In this document: positions 9,311 through 18,128 of the stretch, piece by piece
Numbering within the stretch: the stretch's first letter is position 1
How the letters are laid out: the number at the start of each line of letters is the position of its first letter
NCBI RefSeq assembly: GCF_000495855.1
Contig: NZ_AWGF01000004.1
Span: forward strand, 1 to 64,000
From: Asticcacaulis sp. YBE204
Lineage (GTDB): Bacteria > Pseudomonadota > Alphaproteobacteria > Caulobacterales > Caulobacteraceae
Direction: 5' to 3'
Length of the DNA stretch: 64,000 nucleotides
Notes under the pieces: model-generated
Databases searched by the model: none
What the model was told of the DNA's origin: nothing
What the model saw: only the letters and a program-made list of their open reading frames with translations
Made by a program: the position numbers and the translations under genes

Positions 9311-9691
9311 ATGAACATTGAGGGCCTGTCCCTCAGCGTCCTGAAAGCCTTGTCAAAAGACGAGCAGGATGCGTTTCTGGCGTTTGGAAAGCCGGTAACG
9401 TTTCGCATGGGTAGCGCCACAATCCTTGCCGAGTTCAATCGCTCCGAACAGGAACTGTCAGTCAATCTTGCTCATATCGACGGCGGCGGTGAGGGCGTTC
9501 TGGTCCTGTTGTGGAAAGCACTGGCGCAATATGCGACGGACAGAGGGTATGAAGCGGTGAACTGGCATGTTCATGCCCTGACATGCGTCATACCCAATCC
9601 CCGGCTTCAGCGTTTCTTGCGCAATAAGGAATTTGCCAAAACGGAGCACCCTGTGCACGGGCCGATTTTTACATTCAGGCAAAAACTCTGA
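9311..9691 (+). CDS. Protein of unknown function
   Basis: A 126-residue soluble protein. The C-terminal half (VNWHVHALTCVIPNPRLQRF, then LRNKEF) has a faint resemblance to the end of GNAT acetyltransferase-like domains ('NPRLQRFLRNKEF'), but the acetyl-CoA loop is not evident, so I do not assign that function. The ribosome site is weak. Composition is lower in GC than flanking genes, as for the 8964-9203 gene, and the two may have arrived together. A palindromic repeat follows. Confidence 0.55.
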   Translation: MNIEGLSLSVLKALSKDEQDAFLAFGKPVTFRMGSATILAEFNRSEQELSVNLAHIDGGGEGVLVLLWKALAQYATDRGYEAVNWHVHALTCVIPNPRLQRFLRNKEFAKTEHPVHGPIFTFRQKL

Positions 9692-9724
9692 GGTAGTGGT
9701 GTGCCTTGTACTCACAGCGCCGTA

Positions 9725-9860
9725 CCCCTCCGTCATTTGCTTCGCAAATGCCACCTCCCCACTGTGTAGGGAGGAGGCTTGCGAGACGGTCTCCCTCCTC
9801 CCTATCGAGCCTTGGCGAAGATGGGGAGGTGGCGCGGAGCGGAGCGACGTGACGGAGGGG
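9725..9860. repeat. GC-rich palindromic intergenic repeat, CCTCCGTC type
   Basis: CCCCTCCGTC at the left end is mirrored by GACGGAGGGG at the right, and inner modules CCACCTCCCC/GGGGAGGTGG and GGGAGGAGG/CCTCCTCCC are also inverted. TTTGCTTCGCAAA forms a mini-hairpin. The same architecture recurs at 49234-49373. It fills most of the gap between the unknown gene and the potassium channel gene. Confidence 0.85.
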
Positions 9861-9934
9861 GGGGACTCAGGCGGGACCACACCATTTCCACCTTGGGCTT
9901 TTATAAAAATCGCCATAGTTTCCGGGCATAACCC

Positions 9935-11050
9935 ATGAGGAAACCGATGGCGCTGAGACCGCGCAGTACCGTAACCGAAATTCCCGATGAGGTGCTGCCC
10001 GCGATCGTCCTCAATCGCAAGGGCAAGCTGCCGATCTGGCAGTCGCTGGTCCTGCGCGCGGTGCTGGTTTTCATCCTCATCGGTATTGCCCTGATCGGGC
10101 ATCTCAGCGACCGCGAGGGCTTGCGCGACAATACCGACGGCGAGGTGTCCTTCGTCGATGTCGTCTATTTCACCGCCGTCACCGTCTCGACCGTCGGCTA
10201 TGGCGATATCGTGCCGGTGACCGACCGGGCGCGGCTGTTCGACACCTTCGTCGTGACGCCGATCCGCCTGTTTATCTGGCTGATTTTCTTGGGGACTGCC
10301 TATAGCTTCGTCGTCAAAAGCACCTGGGAGAGGATACGCACGCACATGATCCGCAAAGGTCTCAAAGGACACATCATCGTCTATGGCTACGGTGCCAGCG
10401 GCGAGGCGGCGGTCAACGAACTGCTGCGTCAGAACATGGCGCCGGAGCGCATCGTCGTTGTCGATTACAACTCAGATCGCGCGGCGGCGGCGCTGGAACG
10501 CGGGGTGACGATCATCGACTGCGATGCCACGCATAATTCGACGCAAGCCGCGGCCAATATCGACACGGCGCAGGCGGTCATCGTCTCGACCGGGCGTGAC
10601 GACACGACGGCGCTTGTGGTGTTGTCGGCGCGGGCGATGAACCCTGACGTCTCGATCAGCGCAACGGTGCGGGCGGTCGAAAACGAGAGCCTGATCCGCC
10701 AGGCCGGGGCCGATCACATCATCAATCCGGTCTCGTTCGGCGGTCACCTGCTGGCCCGCGCCGCCGAAGGCCGCCACGTGGTGGATTACATCAGCGATCT
10801 GGCCTCGGCCGACGGCAAGGTCGTCATGCGCGACCGCGTGGTGACGGCGGCAGAGGTGGGTAAGCCGCTGAGCGCGATCACCACCGGGCTGGGGGTGCGG
10901 ATATGCCGGGGCGACCATCAGATCGGCTATTGGGAGCCGGAGGCGCAGGCGCTGAAAGCCGGGGATGTGATTGTGGAAATCGCGCAGACGCGGCCTTTAA
11001 GCCCCCTCTCCCCTGCGGGGAGAGGGTTGGGCGCGGCCCGGCGAGGGTGA
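9935..11050 (+). CDS. Potassium channel with TrkA-N (RCK) NAD-binding domain
   Basis: A two-transmembrane K+ channel subunit: TM1 about 40-58, a pore loop with selectivity filter TVGYGD (about 86-91), TM2 about 104-124. A cytoplasmic Rossmann RCK domain follows (GHIIVYGYGASGEAAVNELL, VVDYNSD), and then a TrkA-C-like region. It resembles Kch/MthK-type channels, which form tetramers gated by ligand. At 371 residues its last 16 or so (PLSPLSPAGRGLGAARRG) are encoded by the repeat that begins at 11002, so the natural end may once have been different. Start ATG 9935 or the ATG at 9947. Confidence 0.9.
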   Translation: MRKPMALRPRSTVTEIPDEVLPAIVLNRKGKLPIWQSLVLRAVLVFILIGIALIGHLSDREGLRDNTDGEVSFVDVVYFTAVTVSTVGYGDIVPVTDRARLFDTFVVTPIRLFIWLIFLGTAYSFVVKSTWERIRTHMIRKGLKGHIIVYGYGASGEAAVNELLRQNMAPERIVVVDYNSDRAAAALERGVTIIDCDATHNSTQAAANIDTAQAVIVSTGRDDTTALVVLSARAMNPDVSISATVRAVENESLIRQAGADHIINPVSFGGHLLARAAEGRHVVDYISDLASADGKVVMRDRVVTAAEVGKPLSAITTGLGVRICRGDHQIGYWEPEAQALKAGDVIVEIAQTRPLSPLSPAGRGLGAARRG

Positions 11051-11150
11051 GGGGGCTGCGCTCTTAGCAACGCGCATTGGCGTTTGTTTCTCTGACCCGG
11101 CCCCCTCACCCGGTGCTTCGCACCAACCTCTCCCCAAAGGGGCGAGGGGA
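11002..11150. repeat. GC-rich palindromic repeat, CCCCTCACCCGG type
   Basis: Left half is CCCCTCTCCC...GGGGAGAGGG...GGGTGAGGGGG. The right half is its inverted copy, CCCCCTCACCCGG, a mini-hairpin GGTGCTTCGCACC, and CCTCTCCCC...GGGGCGAGGGG. The left half overlaps the 3' end of the channel gene. Copies of the same type are at 29088, 35411, 37240, 57750, 59697 and 61035. Confidence 0.88.
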
Positions 11151-11208
11151 TTACGAGTTTGACACACTCGCCCTTTGTTATACGCTCCTCCCAACTCAGG
11201 GAGCCGAT

Positions 11209-11772
11209 ATGAACGCGTTGCAGCAGTGGATCACCCAAACTTTTCAGCCTAAGCGCGCGGCCATCCACCAACTTCCCGACCGTAAACTGATGCGCGAGGC
11301 CTATCTGCCGGCCTTTGCCGAGGTCGGCGGCTCGATCCTGTTCGTCGGCTGCCGGGGCTATACGCGCGACTATTACCGCGTGCTGGAAGCCAGAGGTGCA
11401 AAGGTGTGGACCACCGACATCGACCCGCGCGCCGAACGTTTCGGACGCAAGGGCCATCACCGGACGGGGGATATCTGCGATCCGTCTCTGTTCGCCGATA
11501 TCGCTTTTGACGGCGTGATCTGTAACGGCGTGCTGGGCTATGGCGTCGATGCCGTCCCGCAGCAGGTCAAGGCGCTCGATGTGTTGAGCCACATCATGAA
11601 ACCCGGCGCACCGCTGCTACTCGGCTGGAACACCGACAAGATCGACGATCCAGTCGCCGCCGGTTTGACCGAAGCCGCCTTCACGCCTCAGCCTTTTGCC
11701 GGTCAGCCGCCGCGTGTGCGTTTCGACGACGTGACACATGTCTATGATAGTTTTGTGCGAAAGGTTGGATAA
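11209..11772 (+). CDS. Class I SAM-dependent methyltransferase-like protein
   Basis: A 187-residue Rossmann-like protein: GGSILFVGCRGYTRDYYRVL matches motif I of SAM methyltransferases (hydrophobic-x-G-x-x-x-G with a less usual VGCRGYT), VWTTDID is the acidic post-I position, and GVICNGVLGYGVDAV is the motif II/III region. ALDVLSHIMKPGAPLLLGW matches the usual pre-motif helix and strand. Substrate unknown. I chose ATG 11209 with GGGAGC just before it; a longer upstream frame runs through the repeat and is not credible. The stop overlaps the DUF2750 ATG by one base. Confidence 0.75.
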   Translation: MNALQQWITQTFQPKRAAIHQLPDRKLMREAYLPAFAEVGGSILFVGCRGYTRDYYRVLEARGAKVWTTDIDPRAERFGRKGHHRTGDICDPSLFADIAFDGVICNGVLGYGVDAVPQQVKALDVLSHIMKPGAPLLLGWNTDKIDDPVAAGLTEAAFTPQPFAGQPPRVRFDDVTHVYDSFVRKVG

Positions 11773-12128
11773 TGCCAAGCCAATCCGCCGCACAAGCGCA
11801 TCAGTTCTTTCTGGATGTGGCTAAGTCGAACACTGTTTGGACCATACGCGATAAAGGCGGCTTTCCTACCTCGACAAACCTATCTGGCGAAACGGCAATG
11901 CCATTCTGGTCAACAGAAAATCGTGCGAAGATAGTTATCGCCAATGTTGAAGCTTATCAGGGTTTCTCACCGCATCAATTGACGTTGCCTGAATTTCAAG
12001 ACCGCTGGCTGCCGGGAATGGAGGCAGATGGCTTAAAGGTTGGACTCAATTGGACAGGTAAATGCGCCACTGGATATGATCTGACGCCGTCTGAGGTTCA
12101 GGAACGACTTCAATACGCAGTGAAGTAA
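11772..12128 (+). CDS. DUF2750-like protein
   Basis: This 118-residue cytoplasmic protein matches the look of DUF2750 immunity-like or housekeeping proteins: an N-terminal helix (AHQFFLDVAKSNTVWTIRDK), then MPFWSTENRAKIVI and FQDRWLPGMEADGLKVGLNW. Function is unknown. It overlaps the methyltransferase-like gene by one base (TAATG), so they are co-translated. GC is a little lower than that of neighbours. It is convergent with hppD, 1 base away. Confidence 0.7.
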   Translation: MPSQSAAQAHQFFLDVAKSNTVWTIRDKGGFPTSTNLSGETAMPFWSTENRAKIVIANVEAYQGFSPHQLTLPEFQDRWLPGMEADGLKVGLNWTGKCATGYDLTPSEVQERLQYAVK

Positions 12129-12129
12129 T

Positions 12130-13209
12130 CTAAACCCGCAACAACCCTTTGCGCATCTGATCGAGTCCCGCCGCCTCCATCAGGGCCTGAGCGTTGCCGC
12201 CGCCGAAACCGCCGTGGCCGCCCTTGCGCTGGACGATCTCGAAAAAGACCGGGCCGAAGGTGTTTTCGGTGAAGACCTGCAACAAAATTCCGTCGCGACG
12301 GGCATTGCCGTCGATCAGGATGCCGTCGGTCTTCATCCGCGCCACGTCCTCGTTATGGTGCGGCACGCGGCGGTCGAGCATCTCGTAGTAGGGATCGGGC
12401 ACGGCCTGAAACGCCACGCCGCGCGCGCGGAGACCTTCGACGGTGGCGTAGATGTCGCGGGTCTCCAGTGCGATGTGCTGGATGCCTTCGCCGCCATAGG
12501 CGCTCAAAAACGCCTCGGTCGCATTGAAGGCGTTGCGGCTTTCGTTCAGCGGGATGCGGATATGGCCGTCCGGCGCGATCAGGGTCTGGCTGTCGACCCC
12601 CATCAGGCGGTCGTCGACCTCGAAATAGCGCTGGGACTCGAAGCCGAAGACGCGGGTATAGAAATCGGCCCATACCTGCATTTGACCCGCCGGCAGGTCG
12701 TGCGTCAGGTGGTCGATGCGCGTCAGACCTGCACCGTGAACCTGACGCACCGGCGGCTGGGTCAATGGCACCCAACCCGACAGAACGTCGTCGGAAAACT
12801 GCGAGTCATCGAGCAGATAGATCAGCGTGCCGCCCACGCCTTCCAGCGCCAGCAGGTCGTCGCCGAACGGCGTATAGACGCCCTCAACCGGTGTCGCCCC
12901 GTGCTGAAGCGCCAGCCGGTGCGCACGGGCGGCGTCTGAGACGCGAAAGCCCATGCCGCAGGCCGACGGCCCGTGCCGTGTGGCGAAATCCGACGCGTGG
13001 CTGAACGGTTCGGCATTGAGGATGAAATGGATGTCGCCCTGACGGTAGAGGCTGACGCTCTGGCCCGGATGGCGGTGCGTCTCGATAAAGCCCAGTCGCT
13101 CCAGTTGCCGCCCCTGAGAGTCAGGGTCGGGTGCGGTGAATTCGACAAAGGCGAATCCTTCCAGTCCCAACGGATTTTGACAACTGACCGGCATGGTCCC
13201 CTCGTTCAT
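12130..13209 (-). CDS. hpd: 4-hydroxyphenylpyruvate dioxygenase
   Basis: Fe(II) enzyme of tyrosine degradation, converting 4-hydroxyphenylpyruvate to homogentisate. It is 359 residues with two VOC-type halves. Metal ligands appear in the expected contexts: His in RIDHLTHDLP, His in GIQHIALETRD and Glu in GPVFFEIVQRKGGHGFG-like C-terminus (FFEIVQRKG). A C-terminal GGGNAQALMEA helix gates the site. The first ATG (13209) has no clear ribosome site. The ATG at 13194, with GAGGGG ahead of it, may be the true start. It stands alone; homogentisate dioxygenase is not in the window. Confidence 0.95.
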   Translation of the reverse strand: MNEGTMPVSCQNPLGLEGFAFVEFTAPDPDSQGRQLERLGFIETHRHPGQSVSLYRQGDIHFILNAEPFSHASDFATRHGPSACGMGFRVSDAARAHRLALQHGATPVEGVYTPFGDDLLALEGVGGTLIYLLDDSQFSDDVLSGWVPLTQPPVRQVHGAGLTRIDHLTHDLPAGQMQVWADFYTRVFGFESQRYFEVDDRLMGVDSQTLIAPDGHIRIPLNESRNAFNATEAFLSAYGGEGIQHIALETRDIYATVEGLRARGVAFQAVPDPYYEMLDRRVPHHNEDVARMKTDGILIDGNARRDGILLQVFTENTFGPVFFEIVQRKGGHGGFGGGNAQALMEAAGLDQMRKGLLRV

Positions 13210-13297
13210 GCGTTTTTCACAGAAACGCCTGATTTGGGAAATGTCACAAACCCGTCGCGGGGTCCAGTTAACTAAAGGTAAGTATCGGCGGTAACAT

Positions 13298-14314
13298 TTA
13301 TCTCGACGCCGGTCCCGTCGATTCCCGCACGATCAGCTCATGCTTCGTCAGGTAGGTCGACGCCGTGCCGCCGCTGAAACTGGCGTCCCAGGCGTCGACG
13401 ATCTGCACGACCCGGCGCGACATGTCGAGATAGGGCTGGGCGATGGTCGTCAGCGGCGGCCACACCGCCGAAGCGATCGGCGCATCATCAAACCCCACCA
13501 CCGACAGGTGTTCGGGGATGCTCAGGCCGCGCTTGTGCGCCACCATGCTGACGGCGGCGGCAGTTTCATCATTGGCGGCGAAGATGGCGGTCGGGGGTTC
13601 CGGCAGCGACAACAGGGATTCGGCGGCCGCGATGCCCTTGCGGAACTGGAAATCGCCGCTGGCGAACAATTCGGCCCCGGGGCGCGGACGACCGGCGGCA
13701 TCATAGGCTTCTAAAATCCCCTGACGGCGCAGGATCGAGGCCGAGTGGTCGGCGTGGCCGCTGATGTGGCCGATACGCGTATGGCCGAGCGAGAACAGGT
13801 GCTCGATGATCTGACGGGCGGCGGCGCGGTCGTCCATCACCACCGACGGGAAGTAGGGATCGAAGACCGACGGCGCGATCAGCACGGCGCGGGCGTCGCG
13901 GTCGCGCAAATGCGCTTTCAGCGGCGTGAAGTCGCACAGGGTCGGCAGCAGGATCAGGTCGCGCACGCGGCCCTCGGTCAGGAAGCGATCGACGCGGGCC
14001 TTCCAGTCGGGCTTGACGCCCTCGAACAGCTCGACCGTGATGTGTTTTCCGGCCTCCATGCAGGCGGTCAGCAGCGCCTGATGGAAGCGGCTCTGATAGC
14101 CGGAGGAGGGGTCTTCGAGCAGCAGGCCGAGCGAGGTGAAGCCGCCCAGCCGCAACTGCCGTGCCGAGGCGTTGGGGCTGTAGTCGAGTTCTTTCATCGC
14201 GCTGAGCACCTGCTCGCGCGTCACGGTCTTGACCTTGTCGGGTTCGTTCAGGACCCGTGAGACCGTCTTGGCCGACACCCCGGCCAGCCGCGACACATCG
14301 TAAATCGTTGTCAT
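13298..14314 (-). CDS. LacI-family transcriptional regulator
   Basis: This 338-residue DNA-binding regulator has an N-terminal helix-turn-helix (YDVSRLAGVSAKTVSRVLN, about 4-22) and hinge helix (NASARQLRLG), followed by a periplasmic-binding-protein-like sensor domain (LGLLLEDPSSGYQSRF; TAIFAANDETAAAVSMVA; VVGFDDAPIASAVWPPLTTI). It is divergent from the TonB receptor gene, so it probably controls that receptor and perhaps the halogenase-like genes in response to a sugar or related ligand. The ligand is not predictable. Confidence 0.93.
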   Translation of the reverse strand: MTTIYDVSRLAGVSAKTVSRVLNEPDKVKTVTREQVLSAMKELDYSPNASARQLRLGGFTSLGLLLEDPSSGYQSRFHQALLTACMEAGKHITVELFEGVKPDWKARVDRFLTEGRVRDLILLPTLCDFTPLKAHLRDRDARAVLIAPSVFDPYFPSVVMDDRAAARQIIEHLFSLGHTRIGHISGHADHSASILRRQGILEAYDAAGRPRPGAELFASGDFQFRKGIAAAESLLSLPEPPTAIFAANDETAAAVSMVAHKRGLSIPEHLSVVGFDDAPIASAVWPPLTTIAQPYLDMSRRVVQIVDAWDASFSGGTASTYLTKHELIVRESTGPASR

Positions 14315-14771
14315 AAATTCTGCGCTCCGGGGGTCACGCTATCAAACACGGGCCGGTTCCTCAATAAGTTCCGTAACGTCATCTGATGCGCGCCGGACAC
14401 AGCCACTGAGTTCAAATTGACGGGTGGGTCAAAATTTATGACATCGATGACATTTTTGGTTGACAAAATCCGGCCTTTTTGTGAAACCACGGGTACTTCA
14501 TAGCGAAAAAACACCACAGGGAGCGCCTGAAAGCCTCATAAGAAGGCCAAAAGCACCGGCAATTTCGTCGAAAACAATCGATTCGACGTCAAATTGACCG
14601 GCTTCCACGAAAATGTCCTGTCCGCCATTAGATACAATAAATCGGACAAAAACAAGACAAGCTCAGGCATAAAATGTCTGGTCAGGACATAAAAAGGGTT
14701 TCGACGAACAGGGTTGGACACGCGTGCAGTTGTGAAAAAGAACAAGAACTCACACTCCAGGGAAGACGTTG
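14315..14771. promoter_or_regulatory. Divergent regulatory region between lacI-type gene and TonB receptor gene
   Basis: 457 bases without a credible gene, visibly richer in A and T than the flanks. Two dyads stand out. CATCGATG at about 14443-14450, inside ATGACATCGATGACAT, has the central CG expected of LacI-family operators. ATGTC-N7-GACAT lies at about 14674-14690. Either could be an operator for the adjacent regulator. No promoter hexamers are clear enough to call. Confidence 0.45.
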
Positions 14772-17700
14772 ATGACACAGATTTCAAAACGGCGCGGCAC
14801 GGCGCGCCGGTTCGCCTTGAGCCTGACGGCCGGAGCGTCGCTGCTGGCGCTCGGCACGGCGGTACACGCGCAGGACGCTGCGGCTGACGATACGACGACG
14901 GTCGTGGTGACCGGCGTGCGCGCCTCTCAGCTCAAGGCCATCGGTATCAAGAAGAAAGAGGTCGCCATCGTCGACGCGATCTCGTCCGAAGACATCGGCA
15001 AGCTGCCCGACACGACCATTGCCGACTCGCTGCAACGCGTGTCCGGTATCCAGATCCGCCGCGACGCCGGCGAAGGCTCGACGGTGGATATCCGCGGCCT
15101 GTCGCAGGTCATCACCCTGATCAACGGCGAACAGTATCTGTCGGCGGGCAATCTCGGTTCGGCCCAGCCCAACCTGCTCGACGTGCCGTCGCAGATGATG
15201 AACAGCGTGGTGGTCTTCAAATCGACCGAACCGCGCAACGCCCTGTCCGGCATTTCCGGCACGATCGACCTGCAAACGCGCCGGCCCTTCATGTTCAAGC
15301 AAGGCCTGACGGCAGCAGGCGCCGCCGAATTCCAGCGCGGCGACCACACCCAAAGCGACGACTATTCGGTCAACGGTCTGGCCTCGTGGCGCGACGATCG
15401 CTACGGCGCGCTGTTCGCGGTCACGGCGTCGGACACCACGCTCGGCAACAACTATTCCGGCGTCGGCGGCGGCATTTCTGGCAATAACGACTGGGGCGGT
15501 TCGCGCCCGACCAACTACCTGTCGCCGCACGGCTGGGAAAGCTTCCACCGCGAGAACCAGCGCAAGCGGATCGGGGCCAATGCCTCGTTCGAGATGCGCT
15601 TCGAGGGCGGCCTCAGCGTCGTCGCCGAGGGCTTCTACGCCAAGCTTGAGGACTATAATCGCGCGGTCGGGATGAACATTTCCAACCGCTGGGACGGTTC
15701 GGTCTTCGGCACCTGGCTGACGGCGACCAAGTCGACCGATACGGGCCTGACCGGCGGCAATGGCCGTCCGTGGGCCACCGTTGACGAATACGACGTCAAT
15801 GCGCACTGGGTAAATTCCTTCACCGTCAACCGCACGACCAAGTCGGAATCGTACAACTACAACCTCGAACTCAAATACGACAACGGCGGCAAGTTCACCT
15901 CGGAGGCGCGCTTCATCGCGGCCAATGCCAACCGTCTGAGCATGAACGGTCAGGTGCAGGGCGACCTGTCGAACTGGCGCTACGCCGACGGGCGCTTCAC
16001 CCTGTTCCGCAACGAAGCCGACCGCACGCGCGGCACCTTCTATCCGAAGTCGATCTGCGACACCTTCCCGGCGGCGCGGCGGACTAATGCCATCACCGGG
16101 GCGCAGGGCGGCTGCTATATCGATCCGAACCCGCAGGGCTACGGTCAGAACCCGCAACTGCACTACGACGTGTCGGGCGACCACCCGGTATGGACGGGCT
16201 TCGACAAGCCGATCTCCGGCGGGCTCGGCGCAGGCAAGAGCCTGAAGGACTACATGGCCAATATCGGTTCCTACGCCGTGGGGGCCTTCTCGTCCGAAGG
16301 CAATAACGAGGCCGATTCGACCCTGACCGTGGCGCGCTACGACGCTCACTACAGCTTCGACGACAAGGCCTTCGGTCTCTTCACCAAGGTCGATGCGGGC
16401 CTGCGCAAGTCCGACCGCTCGGTCTCCATCGAGCAGTTCCACCTGTTCTCGGACTTCTACGCCAATACGCGCGACCAGAACGGCGTCCTGCAAACCGCGG
16501 GCTGTGCGGCGCAGTGGAAGGCCATCGACGTGGTGATGGACAACCCCCGCTGCGCGCGCGGCGAAATGGTGCCGAACCCGCGCACGGGCATCGATCCAGC
16601 GACCAATCAGCCCTATCCGGCGATGGTCTTCCAGCCCTATACGGTCAACAAGCCGACGCGTCTGGATGAATTCAACAACGTCATCTTCGTCACCGATGTC
16701 GGTAGTATCACTTCCGGCCTGCCGGGCTTCTGGGCTGCCGATCCGCGCGACTTCGACGACGCGGCGGCCTTCATGACCAAGGTCTTCGGCGGCGCCAACC
16801 GCGTCAACGTGCCGGGTCAGTCCTACGACGTGTCGCTGATCGAGACCTCGGCCTATGTGGCGGGCGATTTCGAGATCGGCGACAAGATCCGTGGCAATGT
16901 CGGCGTCCACGTCATCAAGACCGATATCGATGTGCGTCAGAACGTCACCGACCCGACGCAGTATCCCTACGGCGATACCAACGAGGATATCGGCGACGAG
17001 TTCTTCAGCAACAGCTACACCGACGTTCTGCCGTCGCTCAACGTCGTCTATGACTATAACGACAAGCTGCGCTTCCGCTTCGCGGCGGCCAAGACCATGC
17101 AGCCGCTCGATCTGGGCAACTACGGCGGCGGGCTGAAGATCAATACCGCCGACGACCAGACGCTGAACATGCGTATCGTCACCGGGGCCGAGCGGTCGGG
17201 CAACCCGTACCTCAAGCCGTGGCGCTCGACCAATGTCGATCTGTCGGCCGAATACTATGTCGGTCGCGCCTCGATGGTGAACGTGGCGCTGTTTCACCTC
17301 GATATCGAAAGCTTCGTCACGGGCGGTCAGACCACCGGGCGCTTCCCGGATCAGGACGGCGTCACCCGGCGCACCGTACCGGTCAGCCAGCCGATCCAGG
17401 GCGAGGGCGGCAAGGTGTCGGGCATCGAAATCGGCGGCAAGTTCGCCTTTAACGATTTCATCTCGACGCCCATCTGGGAGAATTTCGGCGTCGATACCAA
17501 CTACACCTATTCGCCCTCGACCGAGCTGCGGCGCGGCCTCGACGGGGAAAAGGTGCCGTTCATGAACAACTCGAAGCACCAGTACAATCTCACCGTCTGG
17601 TATCAGGACGAGAAGTTCCAGGCGCGCGTGGCCTATAATTACCGCTCCGCCCGCCTGAACGGCCTGCCGAACCTCAGCGGCAGCAATATCCCGCAATATG

Positions 17701-17894
17701 CCGACACAACGGCCTTCGTGGATGTCAACGCCACCTATAACGTCACCGACAAGCTGTCGATCTATGTCAACGGATCGAACATCACCGGTGAGATCGAGGA
17801 CTACTACTACCAGTTCAAAGAGGGGGCGACGCAGTACTCCCACCAGAACGAATTCGAACCGCGCCTGACCATCGGCGTCCGCGCCAAGTGGTAA
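14772..17894 (+). CDS. TonB-dependent outer-membrane receptor
   Basis: A 1040-residue active transporter of the outer membrane. Signal peptide about 1-35 (ending AVHAQ), a TonB-box-like TTTVVVTGVRAS, plug domain (SSEDIGKLPDTTIADSLQRV, SGIQIRR, VDIRGLSQVITLINGEQ), then a large beta barrel ending LTIGVRAKW with a terminal aromatic residue. The N-terminal signature is that of the large carbohydrate-type receptors common in Caulobacterales and Xanthomonadales. TTG 14769 is in frame, but ATG 14772 with AGGGAA before it is preferred. A LacI regulator lies upstream and a strong terminator downstream, so it is probably monocistronic. Substrate unknown; plant-derived glycans are plausible. Confidence 0.94.
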   Translation: MTQISKRRGTARRFALSLTAGASLLALGTAVHAQDAAADDTTTVVVTGVRASQLKAIGIKKKEVAIVDAISSEDIGKLPDTTIADSLQRVSGIQIRRDAGEGSTVDIRGLSQVITLINGEQYLSAGNLGSAQPNLLDVPSQMMNSVVVFKSTEPRNALSGISGTIDLQTRRPFMFKQGLTAAGAAEFQRGDHTQSDDYSVNGLASWRDDRYGALFAVTASDTTLGNNYSGVGGGISGNNDWGGSRPTNYLSPHGWESFHRENQRKRIGANASFEMRFEGGLSVVAEGFYAKLEDYNRAVGMNISNRWDGSVFGTWLTATKSTDTGLTGGNGRPWATVDEYDVNAHWVNSFTVNRTTKSESYNYNLELKYDNGGKFTSEARFIAANANRLSMNGQVQGDLSNWRYADGRFTLFRNEADRTRGTFYPKSICDTFPAARRTNAITGAQGGCYIDPNPQGYGQNPQLHYDVSGDHPVWTGFDKPISGGLGAGKSLKDYMANIGSYAVGAFSSEGNNEADSTLTVARYDAHYSFDDKAFGLFTKVDAGLRKSDRSVSIEQFHLFSDFYANTRDQNGVLQTAGCAAQWKAIDVVMDNPRCARGEMVPNPRTGIDPATNQPYPAMVFQPYTVNKPTRLDEFNNVIFVTDVGSITSGLPGFWAADPRDFDDAAAFMTKVFGGANRVNVPGQSYDVSLIETSAYVAGDFEIGDKIRGNVGVHVIKTDIDVRQNVTDPTQYPYGDTNEDIGDEFFSNSYTDVLPSLNVVYDYNDKLRFRFAAAKTMQPLDLGNYGGGLKINTADDQTLNMRIVTGAERSGNPYLKPWRSTNVDLSAEYYVGRASMVNVALFHLDIESFVTGGQTTGRFPDQDGVTRRTVPVSQPIQGEGGKVSGIEIGGKFAFNDFISTPIWENFGVDTNYTYSPSTELRRGLDGEKVPFMNNSKHQYNLTVWYQDEKFQARVAYNYRSARLNGLPNLSGSNIPQYADTTAFVDVNATYNVTDKLSIYVNGSNITGEIEDYYYQFKEGATQYSHQNEFEPRLTIGVRAKW

Positions 17895-17912
17895 GCCGGT
17901 TCGGTTGAGATT

Positions 17913-17942
17913 CGGGGCCGTAACCTATGCCATGCGGCCCCG
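17913..17942 (+). other. Hairpin after TonB receptor gene
   Basis: CGGGGCCG (17913-17920) and CGGCCCCG (17935-17942) are perfect inverted repeats with a 14-base loop. A second small dyad, CTGCCG/CGGCAG, is at 17955-17972. Neither is followed by a T run; they may stabilise the receptor mRNA 3' end upstream of the terminator at 17999. Confidence 0.6.
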
Positions 17943-17998
17943 GATATCGAGACCCTGCCGCCCTCACGGCAGGACGTGACTGTATCTGACTTTGCTCT

Positions 17999-18047
17999 GG
18001 CTGCGGGCGCAGTTTCACTCCCGTCTGCGTACCGCAGCCGCTTTTTT
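17999..18047 (+). terminator. Intrinsic terminator after TonB receptor gene
   Basis: GGCTGCGG (17999-18006) pairs perfectly with CCGCAGCC (18032-18039), with a nested CGCAG/CTGCG dyad inside, and GCTTTTTTATA follows. It should separate the receptor transcript from the halogenase-like genes. Confidence 0.88.
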
Positions 18048-18128
18048 ATATGGAATGCCGCCGTCTTTGCGCGCATTCTGATCCCATAATTCAGACGCCA
18101 CGAATGGCGCCGTCCTTACAGGGAACCC

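Noticed and set aside
9187-9465. A 92-codon minus-strand frame overlapping two small genes
   Set aside because: It overlaps the 9311 gene antisense and the 8964 gene's start, and has no ribosome site or domain.
14784-17843. A 1019-codon open frame on the minus strand, antisense to the TonB receptor gene
   Set aside because: It is the product of GC-biased codons on the other strand. It shows Arg/Val/Asp/Gly-rich low-complexity sequence, no domain and no ribosome site, while the receptor frame has a signal peptide, plug and barrel motifs.
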